A stretch of DNA of 64,000 bases from an uncultured Ruegeria sp. (GCF_947500045.1 NZ_CANMQQ010000005.1:124001-188000), one strand, 5' to 3'. Counted from the stretch's first letter, positions 1-8,291 are shown. The notes: generated by a model from the letters alone, not told the origin. Numbers and translations: made by a program.

Positions 1-1
1 A

Positions 2-268
2 TGCATCAAATGTGGTCGGTGTTTTGCCGCGTGCGAGGATACCAGTCATCAGGCTATTTCCATATCGGATGATCGGGTGTTCGAGGTCATAGATGAAGAA
101 TGCGTTGCCTGTAATCTCTGCGTGGACGTTTGTCCGGTCGATGGCTGTATCTCGATGGTGCAGATGGATGTTGGAGAGATTGATCCGCGCACCGGCAAAA
201 CCGTTGAGCCGCAATATGCCAATTGGACAACACATCCCAACAACCCGATGGCGAAAGCGGCGGAATAG
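2..268 (+). CDS. preA: Dihydropyrimidine dehydrogenase subunit PreA, C-terminal fragment
   Basis: This is the last ~88 residues of an NAD-dependent dihydropyrimidine dehydrogenase iron-sulfur/FMN subunit; the rest lies before the window. Two ferredoxin-type cysteine clusters are visible: CIKCGRCFAAC at the very start and CVACNLCVDVC followed by PVDGCI. These would bind two [4Fe-4S] clusters that carry electrons from PreT to the FMN domain. PreTA reduces uracil and thymine to the 5,6-dihydro bases in the cytosol, the first step of reductive pyrimidine breakdown. The later enzymes of that route lie downstream at 1357-4154, which supports the assignment. The stop codon is TAG at 266-268. Confidence 0.9.
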   Translation, partial: CIKCGRCFAACEDTSHQAISISDDRVFEVIDEECVACNLCVDVCPVDGCISMVQMDVGEIDPRTGKTVEPQYANWTTHPNNPMAKAAE

Positions 269-319
269 GCGGAGATTTTTCGTCGAAAAATCTTGGATGA
301 GAAAATTCGACGAATTTTC

Positions 320-544
320 TTAGAACAGGATGTCGATCGGACCGTTGTGGCAAATGACGATGTATTGGTTTGCGGTGCGGATCAAATGATATCCGCGCCG
401 TTTGATTTCGATCTGGAAGGCGGCATGACCGACCTCGCGTTCGACCCATGCAACCGAACGGCGGACGACAGCACCTTTTTGTGCAGCTCGAGAAGAAAAG
501 AGTTGCGCAATCCAGCGCTCGGGGTTGGGACTGCTGATGATCAT
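320..544 (-). CDS. Small conserved protein of unknown function (74 aa)
   Basis: A 74-residue protein starting at ATG 544, with a GGGAAAG ribosome-binding site about nine bases upstream; an in-frame TTG at 565 is less likely. It contains SRAAQKGAVVRRSVAWV, then a basic stretch and a hydrophobic end (NQYIVICHNGPIDILF). Roseobacter genomes carry similar short proteins, sometimes mislabelled as phosphoribosylanthranilate isomerase; that comparison is from memory. There is no catalytic motif or membrane segment. It lies 34 bp downstream of rutR on the same strand and is probably co-transcribed with it. Function unknown. Confidence 0.6.
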   Translation of the reverse strand: MIISSPNPERWIAQLFSSRAAQKGAVVRRSVAWVEREVGHAAFQIEIKRRGYHLIRTANQYIVICHNGPIDILF

Positions 545-578
545 GACGCAAAGCTTTCCCAACAAGGTTAAGCTTTGC

Positions 579-1187
579 TTAAAGGGTCAGAAGTTTCCGA
601 TAGAGTGTTTCGACAAACGGTTCGGCCCCTTCAAAGGGGTCCTCATCGCCCAAGATTGCACGAACCTGAACGTCGAAATCCGCATAGTGCTGGGTCAGGG
701 CCCAGATAGAAAAAATCAAGTGATAAGGATGAACACGTGAAATCTTGCCTTGGTCCATCCATCTGGTGAGAATGACGGTCTTCTCATCGACCAGTGCCTT
801 GAGGTCGCTGGACAGCGCATCGTGAATACGGGGCGCGCCCTGGACAAGTTCATTCGCGAACAGGCGACTTTCGCGAGGGAGATCGCGGCTCATCTCAAGT
901 TTGCGGCGGATGTAAGACAATATCTCTTCCAACGGTTCGCCGTTTTCGTTCAGCTCGTGCAAAGGGGCCAGCCAGACCTCAAGCAAGCCGGTCAGAAGGG
1001 CCGTGTGAATCGCCTCTTTGGATGGGAAGTAGTAGAGCAGGTTCGGCTTGCTCAACCCGGCCTCGGCCGCGATCTGATCGACGGTTGCCCCACGATACCC
1101 GTGGGCAGAGAACACATTCAGGGCAGCTTCGAGAATCGCTGCCCGGTTTTTTCGCTGAATCCGTGTTGGCGCGCGGTCTTTGGGCAT
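579..1187 (-). CDS. rutR: TetR-family pyrimidine-utilisation regulator RutR
   Basis: A 202-residue one-component regulator. The N-terminal TetR helix-turn-helix covers about residues 14-60 (FSAHGYRGATVDQIA, AGLSKPNLLYYFPSKEA). The C-terminal ligand domain keeps the segments I recall from E. coli RutR, such as SRLFANELVQGAP and LIFSIWALTQHYADF. RutR senses uracil or thymine and represses pyrimidine genes. It is divergent from the catabolic genes, and the space between holds TTTGACCAGTTGGTCAAA (1291-1308), matching the known RutR consensus TTGACCA-N2-TGGTCAA. Sequence, neighbours and operator agree, so the assignment is strong. Confidence 0.9.
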   Translation of the reverse strand: MPKDRAPTRIQRKNRAAILEAALNVFSAHGYRGATVDQIAAEAGLSKPNLLYYFPSKEAIHTALLTGLLEVWLAPLHELNENGEPLEEILSYIRRKLEMSRDLPRESRLFANELVQGAPRIHDALSSDLKALVDEKTVILTRWMDQGKISRVHPYHLIFSIWALTQHYADFDVQVRAILGDEDPFEGAEPFVETLYRKLLTL

Positions 1188-1290
1188 GTTTTCCTATGCC
1201 TGTTTTTGGTTTGCTACACGGCAGTTACGTCGAAATTTTCAGCAAAGCCATGCATTTTCTTGACTGATGTTGAACCCGTGATAGCGTGAG

Positions 1291-1308
1291 TTTGACCAGT
1301 TGGTCAAA
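1291..1308. promoter_or_regulatory. RutR operator palindrome
   Basis: TTTGACCAGTTGGTCAAA has two perfect 8-bp arms around a 2-bp spacer and matches the RutR binding consensus TTGACCA-N2-TGGTCAA. It lies 49 bp before the ureidopropionase ATG and 103 bp before the rutR start, so it could control both directions. Binding here is inferred. Confidence 0.85.
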
Positions 1309-1356
1309 TCAAGACACCAAAAGCGAGCTAAATCGCAAGCAACAGGGAAGAACAAG

Positions 1357-2607
1357 ATGGCAGCTCCGGCTCAGAATCTCAGGATCAATGGCGACAGGCT
1401 ATGGGAGAGCCTGATGGAGATGGCCAAGATCGGGCCTGGGGTGGCAGGCGGGAACAACCGCCAAACCCTGACTGATGAAGATGCTGAAGGGCGCGCATTG
1501 TTTCAGAAATGGTGCGAAGATGCGGGCTGCTCGATGGGGGTCGATCAGATGGGGAATATGTTCGCCCATCGTGAAGGCACGGACCCGCAGGCTTTGCCGG
1601 TTTATGTAGGATCGCATCTGGATACGCAGCCCACCGGCGGCAAATATGACGGCGTGTTGGGTGTTCTAGGCGGGCTGGAGATCATCCGAACCCTCAACGA
1701 TTTGGGAATCAAGACCAAGCACCCTGTTGTGGCGACCAACTGGACCAATGAAGAGGGTACGCGATACGCTCCTGCGATGTTGTCTTCGGGTGTGTTTGCA
1801 GGGATGCATACGCAGGATTGGGCCTATGATCGCGAGGACGCAGAAGGGAAGACATTCGGCGATGAACTGAAGCGTATCGGCTGGCAGGGCGATGAGGAAG
1901 TGGGCGCGCGCAAGATGCACGCCTTCTTTGAACTTCATATTGAACAAGGGCCGATCTTAGAGGCCGAAGGGAAAGATATCGGTGTTGTTACGCATGGCCA
2001 GGGGCTGAGCTGGACACAGATCACTGTGACCGGCAAGGATGCGCATACGGGGTCGACTCCGATGCCGATGCGCAAGAACGCTGGTTTGGCGATGGCACGT
2101 ATTCTTGAGAAAGTGGATGAGATCGCGTGGTCGCATGCGCCGCATGCTGTTGGCGCCGCCGGGCATATCGACGTTTTTCCGAATTCGCGCAATGTGATCC
2201 CGGGAAAGGCCGTGTTTACGGTCGATTTCCGCTCGCCTGATTTGGGCGTGATCACGGATATGGAGAACCGCCTTCGTGTTGCGGCAAAGGACGTCGCCGA
2301 TGAGATGGGGCTGGAGATCGAGTTTGAAAAAGTTGGCGGTTTTGATCCGGTGACATTCGACGAAGGGTGTGTGGCGGCTGTGCGCGACGCGGCTGAGCGT
2401 CTGGGCTATTCTCATACGGACATCATTTCGGGTGCCGGGCATGATGCCTGCTGGATCAACAGGGTGGCACCAACCGCGATGGTGATGTGCCCCTGTGTTG
2501 ATGGGTTGAGCCATAACGAGGCCGAAGAGATCAGCAAGGATTGGGCTGCAGCCGGGACGGACGTTCTGTTTCATGCGGTCGTTGAGACGGCTGAGATCGT
2601 GGAATAG
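1357..2607 (+). CDS. Beta-ureidopropionase / N-carbamoyl amino acid hydrolase (M20 family, Zn-dependent)
   Basis: A 416-residue metallo-amidohydrolase of the allantoate/N-carbamoyl-amino-acid amidohydrolase group. Metal ligands are recognisable: His87 in GSHLDTQ, Asp98 in GGKYDGVLG, Glu133 in TNWTNEEG, His194 in ELHIEQGP and His386 in LSHNEAE. The dimerisation 'lid' domain sits near residues 215-330. In this setting it should hydrolyse N-carbamoyl-beta-alanine and N-carbamoyl-beta-aminoisobutyrate, the third step of the reductive pyrimidine route. ATG 1357 is chosen because AGGGAAG precedes it at normal spacing; a GTG at 1300 would place the coding region inside the RutR operator. Confidence 0.88.
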   Translation: MAAPAQNLRINGDRLWESLMEMAKIGPGVAGGNNRQTLTDEDAEGRALFQKWCEDAGCSMGVDQMGNMFAHREGTDPQALPVYVGSHLDTQPTGGKYDGVLGVLGGLEIIRTLNDLGIKTKHPVVATNWTNEEGTRYAPAMLSSGVFAGMHTQDWAYDREDAEGKTFGDELKRIGWQGDEEVGARKMHAFFELHIEQGPILEAEGKDIGVVTHGQGLSWTQITVTGKDAHTGSTPMPMRKNAGLAMARILEKVDEIAWSHAPHAVGAAGHIDVFPNSRNVIPGKAVFTVDFRSPDLGVITDMENRLRVAAKDVADEMGLEIEFEKVGGFDPVTFDEGCVAAVRDAAERLGYSHTDIISGAGHDACWINRVAPTAMVMCPCVDGLSHNEAEEISKDWAAAGTDVLFHAVVETAEIVE

Positions 2608-2665
2608 GGGGCTCTGCCCCCGTCGCCCGATGGGCGACTCCCCCGAGGTATTTTTAGCCAGATGA
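2607..2665. repeat. Nested palindromic intergenic element (REP-like or terminator-like)
   Basis: Two adjacent hairpins follow the upstream stop: GGGGG/CCCCC (2607-2611 with 2617-2621), then GTCGCCC/GGGCGAC (2622-2628 with 2632-2638). A CCCCCGAGGTATTTTT tail follows. Similar 'CCCCCGAGGTATTT..CCAGATGAAG' elements are, from memory, common between genes in Rhodobacteraceae. It may act as a partial terminator or mRNA stabiliser before dihydropyrimidinase. Confidence 0.6.
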
Positions 2666-2699
2666 AGCGAGCGGCGCAGACCGCATCAGGGAGTTTAAA

Positions 2700-4154
2700 A
2701 TGAGCACTGTGATCAAGAACGGAACCGTTGTTACCGCTGATCTGACCTATAAGGCAGATGTGAAGGTTGAGAATGGGGTGATCGCTGAGATCGGGCCTGA
2801 CCTGCGCGGCGACAAGGAATTGGATGCGACCGGTTGTTATGTCATGCCGGGTGGGATTGATCCACATACGCACTTAGAAATGCCGTTCATGGGAACGTAC
2901 TCCAGCGACGATTTCGAAAGCGGTACGCGGGCTGCGTTGGCGGGTGGAACCACGATGGTTGTGGATTTCGCGCTGCCCAATCCGGGAGAGAGCTTGTTGG
3001 ATGCGCTGAAGCGCTGGGACAACAAATCGACGCGGGCGAATTGTGATTATTCGTTCCACATGGCGGTGACGTGGTGGGGAGAACAGGTATTTGATGACAT
3101 CAAAACTGTCATTGAGTCGCGCGGTATCAACACGTTCAAGCATTTCATGGCCTATAAAGGCGCGCTGATGGTGAATGATGATGAATTGTTTTCCTCGTTC
3201 AAACGTTTGGCCGAACTGGGCGGCACCGCGATGGTGCATGCCGAGAACGGCGATGTGGTGGCGGAGCTGAGTGCCAAGCTGCTTGCTGAGGGGAATACCG
3301 GGCCCGAAGCGCATGCCTATTCCCGTCCGCCGCAGGTCGAGGGTGAGGCGACCAATCGGGCGATTATGATTGCCGACATGGCGGGTGTGCCACTGTATGT
3401 TGTGCATACGTCCTGCGAAGAGGCGCATGAAGCCATTCGGCGCGCCAAGATGCAGGGCAAGCGTGTTTGGGGGGAACCCCTGATCCAGCACCTGACTCTG
3501 GATGAGAGCGAATACTTTCATCACGATTGGGAGCACGCAGCGCGACGGGTTATGAGCCCCCCGTTCCGGAACAAGCAGCATCAAGACAGCTTGTGGAATG
3601 GTCTGCAATCGGGATCGCTGAGCGTCGTGGCCACGGATCATTGTGCGTTCACGACCGAGCAGAAACGCTATGGCGTAGGCGACTTTACCAAGATCCCGAA
3701 CGGGACAGGAGGGTTGGAGGATCGGATGCCGATGCTTTGGACCCATGGGGTAAACACTGGGCGATTGACACCGAACGAGTTCGTGGCGGTTACTTCAACA
3801 AATATCGCCAAGATATTGAATTGTTATCCGAAAAAAGGTGCAATTTTGGTGGGCGCGGATGCGGATCTGGTGGTTTGGGATCCAGACAAGGCCAAGGTGA
3901 TCTCGGCGGAGACGCAACAGTCGTCGATCGACTACAATGTTTTCGAGGGCAAAGAGGTGCGCGGGCTGCCACGTTTCACGCTGACCCGTGGCAACGTGGC
4001 TGTGTATGATGGCGAGATCCAGACACAGGAAGGGCACGGGAAGTTCGTGGCGCGTGAGGCTAATACCCATGTGAACAAGGCCTTGAGTACATGGAAAGAG
4101 CTAACAGCGCCTCGACCGGTTGAGCGGACGGGTATACCGGCAACGGGTGTTTAA
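2700..4154 (+). CDS. hydA: Dihydropyrimidinase (D-hydantoinase)
   Basis: A 484-residue cyclic amidohydrolase that opens dihydrouracil or dihydrothymine to the N-carbamoyl-beta-amino acid. The binuclear zinc site is complete: His56 and His58 (DPHTHLEMPF), Lys153, expected to be carboxylated (HFMAYKGALM), His180 (MVHAENGD), His236 (VVHTSCEEA) and Asp313 (VVATDHCAF). Length is typical of the family. A CAGGGAG ribosome-binding site precedes ATG 2700. It follows ureidopropionase in the same orientation and supplies that enzyme's substrate. Confidence 0.93.
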   Translation: MSTVIKNGTVVTADLTYKADVKVENGVIAEIGPDLRGDKELDATGCYVMPGGIDPHTHLEMPFMGTYSSDDFESGTRAALAGGTTMVVDFALPNPGESLLDALKRWDNKSTRANCDYSFHMAVTWWGEQVFDDIKTVIESRGINTFKHFMAYKGALMVNDDELFSSFKRLAELGGTAMVHAENGDVVAELSAKLLAEGNTGPEAHAYSRPPQVEGEATNRAIMIADMAGVPLYVVHTSCEEAHEAIRRAKMQGKRVWGEPLIQHLTLDESEYFHHDWEHAARRVMSPPFRNKQHQDSLWNGLQSGSLSVVATDHCAFTTEQKRYGVGDFTKIPNGTGGLEDRMPMLWTHGVNTGRLTPNEFVAVTSTNIAKILNCYPKKGAILVGADADLVVWDPDKAKVISAETQQSSIDYNVFEGKEVRGLPRFTLTRGNVAVYDGEIQTQEGHGKFVAREANTHVNKALSTWKELTAPRPVERTGIPATGV

Positions 4155-4208
4155 GGTCATGTGTCACCGTCATGGTGATCAGGGTTTGAGTTACTTCAAG
4201 GCGATGGA

Positions 4209-5006
4209 ATGAAAATAGAAAATACGACTCAGCCCGTTATCGAGGCAAGGCAGCTGGATCTTACCTTTCAAACGAATGACGGTCCGGTTCATGCGCTCAA
4301 GGATGTAAACTTGACCATAGATAAGGGCGAGTTTGTCAGCTTCATCGGGCCATCCGGCTGCGGCAAGACCACGTTCTTGCGCTGCATCGCGGCGCTGGAA
4401 AAACCGACCGGCGGATCGTTAACCGTGAACGGAATGACCCCGGACGAGGCACGGCGAAAGCGGGCCTATGGGTATGTCTTTCAGGCCGCAGGTCTTTATC
4501 CATGGCGGACGATTGCCAAGAATATCAAGCTGCCGCTTGAGATCATGGGGTTCTCTGCTGCTGAGCAAGCTGAACGTGTCAATAAAGTCTTGGAACTTGT
4601 TGACCTTGCTGGATTTGGTGGGAAATTTCCTTGGCAGCTCTCCGGTGGTATGCAGCAACGGGCCAGCATCGCGCGGGCCTTGGCGTTTGATGCTGATATT
4701 TTGCTGATGGATGAACCGTTCGGGGCGCTTGATGAGATTGTGCGCGACCATTTGAACGAACAGCTGTTGGCGTTGTGGGCACGGACAGAGAAGACCATCG
4801 GCTTTGTGACACACTCAATCCCCGAGGCGGTTTATCTCAGTACCAAGATCGTTGTGATGAGCCCTCGACCCGGCCGGATTACGGATGTGATCGACAGCCC
4901 TTTGCCGAAAGAACGGCCTTTGGATATCCGAGATAGCCCCGAGTTTATCGAAGTCGCGCACCGCGTGCGTGAGGGGTTGCGGGCCGGTCATGGGGATGAT
5001 GTGTGA
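4209..5006 (+). CDS. ABC transporter ATP-binding protein, NrtD/SsuB/TauB type
   Basis: A 265-residue ATPase subunit. Walker A is GPSGCGKT (47-54), the Q-loop is at FQ (91-92), the signature is LSGGM (144-148) and Walker B is ILLMDEP with FGALDE. The family powers import of small organic ions and pyrimidine-like compounds with NMT1/THI5-type binding proteins, one of which is encoded at 7248. It starts the transporter set 54 bp after dihydropyrimidinase and its TGA overlaps the acetyltransferase ATG. Import of a pyrimidine, dihydropyrimidine or related compound is inferred from context only. Confidence 0.85.
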   Translation: MKIENTTQPVIEARQLDLTFQTNDGPVHALKDVNLTIDKGEFVSFIGPSGCGKTTFLRCIAALEKPTGGSLTVNGMTPDEARRKRAYGYVFQAAGLYPWRTIAKNIKLPLEIMGFSAAEQAERVNKVLELVDLAGFGGKFPWQLSGGMQQRASIARALAFDADILLMDEPFGALDEIVRDHLNEQLLALWARTEKTIGFVTHSIPEAVYLSTKIVVMSPRPGRITDVIDSPLPKERPLDIRDSPEFIEVAHRVREGLRAGHGDDV

Positions 5007-5437
5007 TGGGGGCTGGTGACATCAGACCAGCATCGCCCGACGATGTAGGGGACTGCGCGCGTATAATTGCGACCTGGGCTGCGCAAACGGATTGGATGCC
5101 CGAGGAACTGCCCGAGGAAACGCTGGCTGATTTGATCCGCGAGGCGTTCCCGAATCGCGACATCTGGGTCGCTGGAAATCCGGTGGATTGCTATATGTCG
5201 GTTGACCCGGTCGAGCATAAAATCGGTGCGCTTTATTGTCTCCGCACCGGTCAGGGCGTCGGCAAGAAACTGTTGGATAAGGCGAAGGAAGGGCGCGATC
5301 ATCTTTGGTTGACGACACATGTTCCGAACGTACGCGCGCAGCAGTTTTATAAGCGCGAGGGGTTTGTAGAGGCGGGAACGGAACCGCCCGTACCGCCCGA
5401 AACGGTTCCGGTCATTCGGATGGAGTGGCACGCATGA
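5006..5437 (+). CDS. GNAT-family N-acetyltransferase
   Basis: A 143-residue acetyltransferase starting at ATG 5006, overlapping the ATPase stop (TGATG); a GTG at 5003 is also in frame. The acetyl-CoA loop is seen as LRTGQGVGKKLLDKAK, and the C-terminal motif is VPNVRAQQFYKREGFVEAG, typical of GNAT fold strand 5 and helix 4. The substrate is unknown. It is unusual in being translationally locked between the ATPase and the first permease, with 1-4 bp overlaps on both sides, so it is made with the transporter. It may modify the imported compound or a pathway product (inference). Confidence 0.8.
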   Translation: MGAGDIRPASPDDVGDCARIIATWAAQTDWMPEELPEETLADLIREAFPNRDIWVAGNPVDCYMSVDPVEHKIGALYCLRTGQGVGKKLLDKAKEGRDHLWLTTHVPNVRAQQFYKREGFVEAGTEPPVPPETVPVIRMEWHA

Positions 5438-6351
5438 AGCAGATCGTTGCCGTCCTAACCGTCATCGCTGCGATTGTGATTGTCTGGTATGCGGCCTGTA
5501 TCCCCATGAATATCAAGGGTGTTCTGACCGAGCAGGAGCGTGCCGGGGCCGAGGTTCAGCCACCTTCGGCCAAGGATCGCCGGGACTTGAGCGAGATTGG
5601 CCTGGCTTTGAACAACAGTTTCGCCATACCCGCCACATGGGAACAGGATCGCCCGCGTTTGCCTGCACCGCATCAGGTCGCAATTGAAATGTGGCAGACC
5701 ACGGTACAGAAGAAAATCACCTCAAAACGCTCTTTGATCTACCATGGTTGGGTGACGTTAAGTGCAACGATGTTGGGTTTTGTCATCGGGACTGGCTTGG
5801 GCATCCTGCTGGCGGTTGGGATCGTGCATAGCCGGGTGATGGATCTTTCAGTGATGCCTTGGGCGATTGTCAGTCAGACCATTCCCATTATCGCGCTGGC
5901 CCCGATGATCATTGTCGTGCTCTATTCGGTCGGTGTTCAGGGGATTTTGCCGAAGGCGATCATTTCGGCCTACCTCAGCTTTTTCCCTGTGGTCGTTGGC
6001 ATGGTGAAGGGACTGCGCAGTCCGGATGCCATGCAGTTGGATTTGCTGCGGACCTACAATGCGAACCGGTCGCAGGGGTTCTGGAAACTGCGTCTTCCGG
6101 CCTCAATGCCGTATCTGTTCACATCGCTAAAAATTGGGGTGGCCGCATCGCTGGTGGGGGCCATCGTCGGGGAGTTGCCAACTGGTGCCGTTGCCGGACT
6201 GGGTGCGCGCTTGCTTGCGGGCAGCTACTATGGGCAGACCGTACAGATTTGGTCGGCGCTGTTTGCAGCGGCCATTCTCGCGGCGTGCTTGGTCGGATTG
6301 CTTGGTTTGATCGAACGGTCGGTCCTGAAACGGATGGGAATGGCGCAATGA
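5434..6351 (+). CDS. ABC transporter permease 1
   Basis: A 305-residue inner-membrane permease of the binding-protein-dependent type. ATG 5434 overlaps the acetyltransferase stop as ATGA; GTG 5425 is possible but less likely. One N-terminal membrane segment is followed by a soluble stretch of about 75 residues, then about five membrane segments. The EAA-type loop is near LLRTYNANRSQGFWKLRLPA, which contacts the ATPase. The N-terminal extracytoplasmic insert is longer than in standard SsuC-like permeases. It pairs with permease 2, which starts in its stop codon (ATGA). Confidence 0.8.
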   Translation: MKQIVAVLTVIAAIVIVWYAACIPMNIKGVLTEQERAGAEVQPPSAKDRRDLSEIGLALNNSFAIPATWEQDRPRLPAPHQVAIEMWQTTVQKKITSKRSLIYHGWVTLSATMLGFVIGTGLGILLAVGIVHSRVMDLSVMPWAIVSQTIPIIALAPMIIVVLYSVGVQGILPKAIISAYLSFFPVVVGMVKGLRSPDAMQLDLLRTYNANRSQGFWKLRLPASMPYLFTSLKIGVAASLVGAIVGELPTGAVAGLGARLLAGSYYGQTVQIWSALFAAAILAACLVGLLGLIERSVLKRMGMAQ

Positions 6352-7193
6352 TACCTGTTCTTGGTGCACTCGGTGTCTGGCTGTTGGGCTGGTGGTTGAA
6401 CAGCCGTCTGGCAAGCGGACCGTATGCCGACACACGCATGGTCCGGTTTCTGGCACCCGTAGTCTTTGGACTAACGATCATAGGCATCTGGGAACTGGTG
6501 GTGCGCGGCCTCGAGGTACCACTGGTCATCCTGCCCGCACCCTCTGTCATTTGGGATCGTTTCTGGGACAGTTTGCCAACGCTCTGGGCGGACTTTGTGC
6601 AAACGATCATCAAAGGCGCTTTGAGCGGCTATATCATTGGTTGTGGTTCAGCCCTTTTGATGGCGATAGCGGTGGATCGATGGGATTTCCTGCGTCTGGG
6701 GCTTTTGCCCGTTGGGAATTTTGTCGCGGCGCTTCCCATCGTGGGCACGGCCCCCATTCTGGTGATGTGGTTCGGCTTTGACTGGCACTCTAAGGCCGCC
6801 GTGGTCGTGGTGATGGTGTTCTTTCCGATGCTGGTGAACACGGTGGCGGGGCTGCGCGAAGCAACCGCCATGCAGCGCGATCTAATGGAGACCTATGCCG
6901 CCACTTATTGGCAAAGCTTCCTGAAGCTGCGTCTGCCTGCGGCTATGCCTTTCATTTTCAATGGCTTAAAGATATCTACCACTCTGGCGCTGATCGGCGC
7001 TATCGTGGCCGAGTTCTTCGGCTCACCCACCTTGGGCATGGGCTTTCGGATATCAACCAGCGTCGGTCAATTGTCACTTGATATGGTGTGGGCCGAGATC
7101 GTGGTGGCCGCGCTGGCAGGGACTGCCTTCTATGGTCTTGTGGCGATGATAGAAAAGGCGGTGACTTTCTGGCATCCGTCGCAGAGAGGATAA
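6348..7193 (+). CDS. ABC transporter permease 2
   Basis: A 281-residue permease starting at ATG 6348, overlapping the end of permease 1. It begins with a membrane segment (VLGALGVWLLGWWL), followed by a typical six-helix core and the EAA-like loop METYAATYWQSFLKLRLPAA. It presumably forms a heterodimeric channel with permease 1. The tight overlaps mean that all subunits from 4209 onward are translated together. No substrate can be read from the sequence. Confidence 0.85.
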   Translation: MIPVLGALGVWLLGWWLNSRLASGPYADTRMVRFLAPVVFGLTIIGIWELVVRGLEVPLVILPAPSVIWDRFWDSLPTLWADFVQTIIKGALSGYIIGCGSALLMAIAVDRWDFLRLGLLPVGNFVAALPIVGTAPILVMWFGFDWHSKAAVVVVMVFFPMLVNTVAGLREATAMQRDLMETYAATYWQSFLKLRLPAAMPFIFNGLKISTTLALIGAIVAEFFGSPTLGMGFRISTSVGQLSLDMVWAEIVVAALAGTAFYGLVAMIEKAVTFWHPSQRG

Positions 7194-7247
7194 GAATTCA
7201 ACAGACCCCATAAACGGGGCAAACATAAGCAACTAGGAGATATGACG

Positions 7248-8237
7248 ATGAATAAGCTACTCAGCGGGGCGGTTGCCGCCTTCAGCATGGCAGCCAGCGC
7301 AGCACTTGCTGCGGATGAGGTGACGCTGCAACTGAAGTGGGTCACGCAGGCGCAGTTCGCGGGCTATTATGTGGCCAAAGACAAAGGGTTCTACGATGAA
7401 GAGGGGCTGGACGTTACCATCCTTCCCGGTGGTCCCGATATCGCTCCGACACAGGTGATCGCAGGTGGTGGTGCCGATGTGACGGTGGAATGGATGCCGG
7501 CCGCACTCGCCGCGCGCGAAAAGGGGCTGCCTCTGGTAAACATCGCGCAGCCTTTCAAAAGCTCGGGCATGATGCTGACCTGCTGGAAGGATGCCGGAAT
7601 TGCCGCACCCGAGGACCTGAAGAACCGTACGCTGGGTGTCTGGTTTTTTGGCAACGAGTTTCCATTCATGAGCTGGATGAGCCAACTGGGGATCAACACC
7701 GATGGCAAAAGCGAAAGTGGTGTCGAGGTTCTAAAACAGGGCTTTAACGTCGATCCGCTGCTGCAACGTCAGGCGGATTGTATCAGCACCATGACCTACA
7801 ATGAATACTGGCAGGTCATTGATGCAGGTGTTGCACCCGAAGAACTGGTGACCTTCAAATACGAAGATCAGGGCGTCGCCACGCTTGAAGACGGCCTGTA
7901 TGTGCTTGAGGAAAACCTGAGCGATGCCGCATTCACCGACAAGATGGAACGGTTCGTACGCGCGTCGATGAAAGGCTGGAAATACGCCGAGGAGAATCCG
8001 GATGAAGCCGCTGAGATCGTGTTAGAGAACGATGCGACCGGTGCCCAGACCGAAGAGCACCAAAAGCGTATGATGGGCGAGATTGCCAAGCTGACCGCGG
8101 GTTCGAACGGAGCGCTGGATCCGGCCGATTTCGACCGTACGGTTGGAACCTTGCTGGCAGGTGGGTCTGATCCGGTTATCACCAAAAAGCCGGACGGTGC
8201 ATGGACACACCAGATCACAGACGCTGCGTTAAACTAA
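7248..8237 (+). CDS. ABC transporter periplasmic substrate-binding protein, NMT1/THI5-like
   Basis: A 329-residue secreted protein with a Sec signal peptide (MNKLLSGAVAAFSMAASAALA, cut near AxA-ADE). The mature start (VTLQLKWVTQAQFAGYYVA, then KGFYDEEGLDV) is the hallmark of NMT1/THI5-like proteins, which bind pyrimidine-type and other small ligands. ATG 7248 is preferred to ATG 7242 because AGGAGA (7235-7240) is seven bases away, not one. It closes the operon, before a strong terminator. A pyrimidine-related ligand is likely but unproven. Confidence 0.87.
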   Translation: MNKLLSGAVAAFSMAASAALAADEVTLQLKWVTQAQFAGYYVAKDKGFYDEEGLDVTILPGGPDIAPTQVIAGGGADVTVEWMPAALAAREKGLPLVNIAQPFKSSGMMLTCWKDAGIAAPEDLKNRTLGVWFFGNEFPFMSWMSQLGINTDGKSESGVEVLKQGFNVDPLLQRQADCISTMTYNEYWQVIDAGVAPEELVTFKYEDQGVATLEDGLYVLEENLSDAAFTDKMERFVRASMKGWKYAEENPDEAAEIVLENDATGAQTEEHQKRMMGEIAKLTAGSNGALDPADFDRTVGTLLAGGSDPVITKKPDGAWTHQITDAALN

Positions 8238-8262
8238 GCATAGCAAAATGAGGATCAATCAG

Positions 8263-8291
8263 ACGCGGCCCCTTTGGGGGCCGCGTTTCTT
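8263..8291 (+). terminator. Intrinsic terminator after the pyrimidine ABC operon
   Basis: A perfect 10-bp stem, ACGCGGCCCC / GGGGCCGCGT, with a TTTG loop is followed by TTTCTTATT. It lies 25 bp after the stop of the binding-protein gene and closes that operon. Confidence 0.85.

Noticed and set aside
5859-6347. Long upstream extension in the frame of permease 2
   Set aside because: It overlaps permease 1 in another frame and is not membrane-like; the real start is ATG 6348 in an ATGA overlap.
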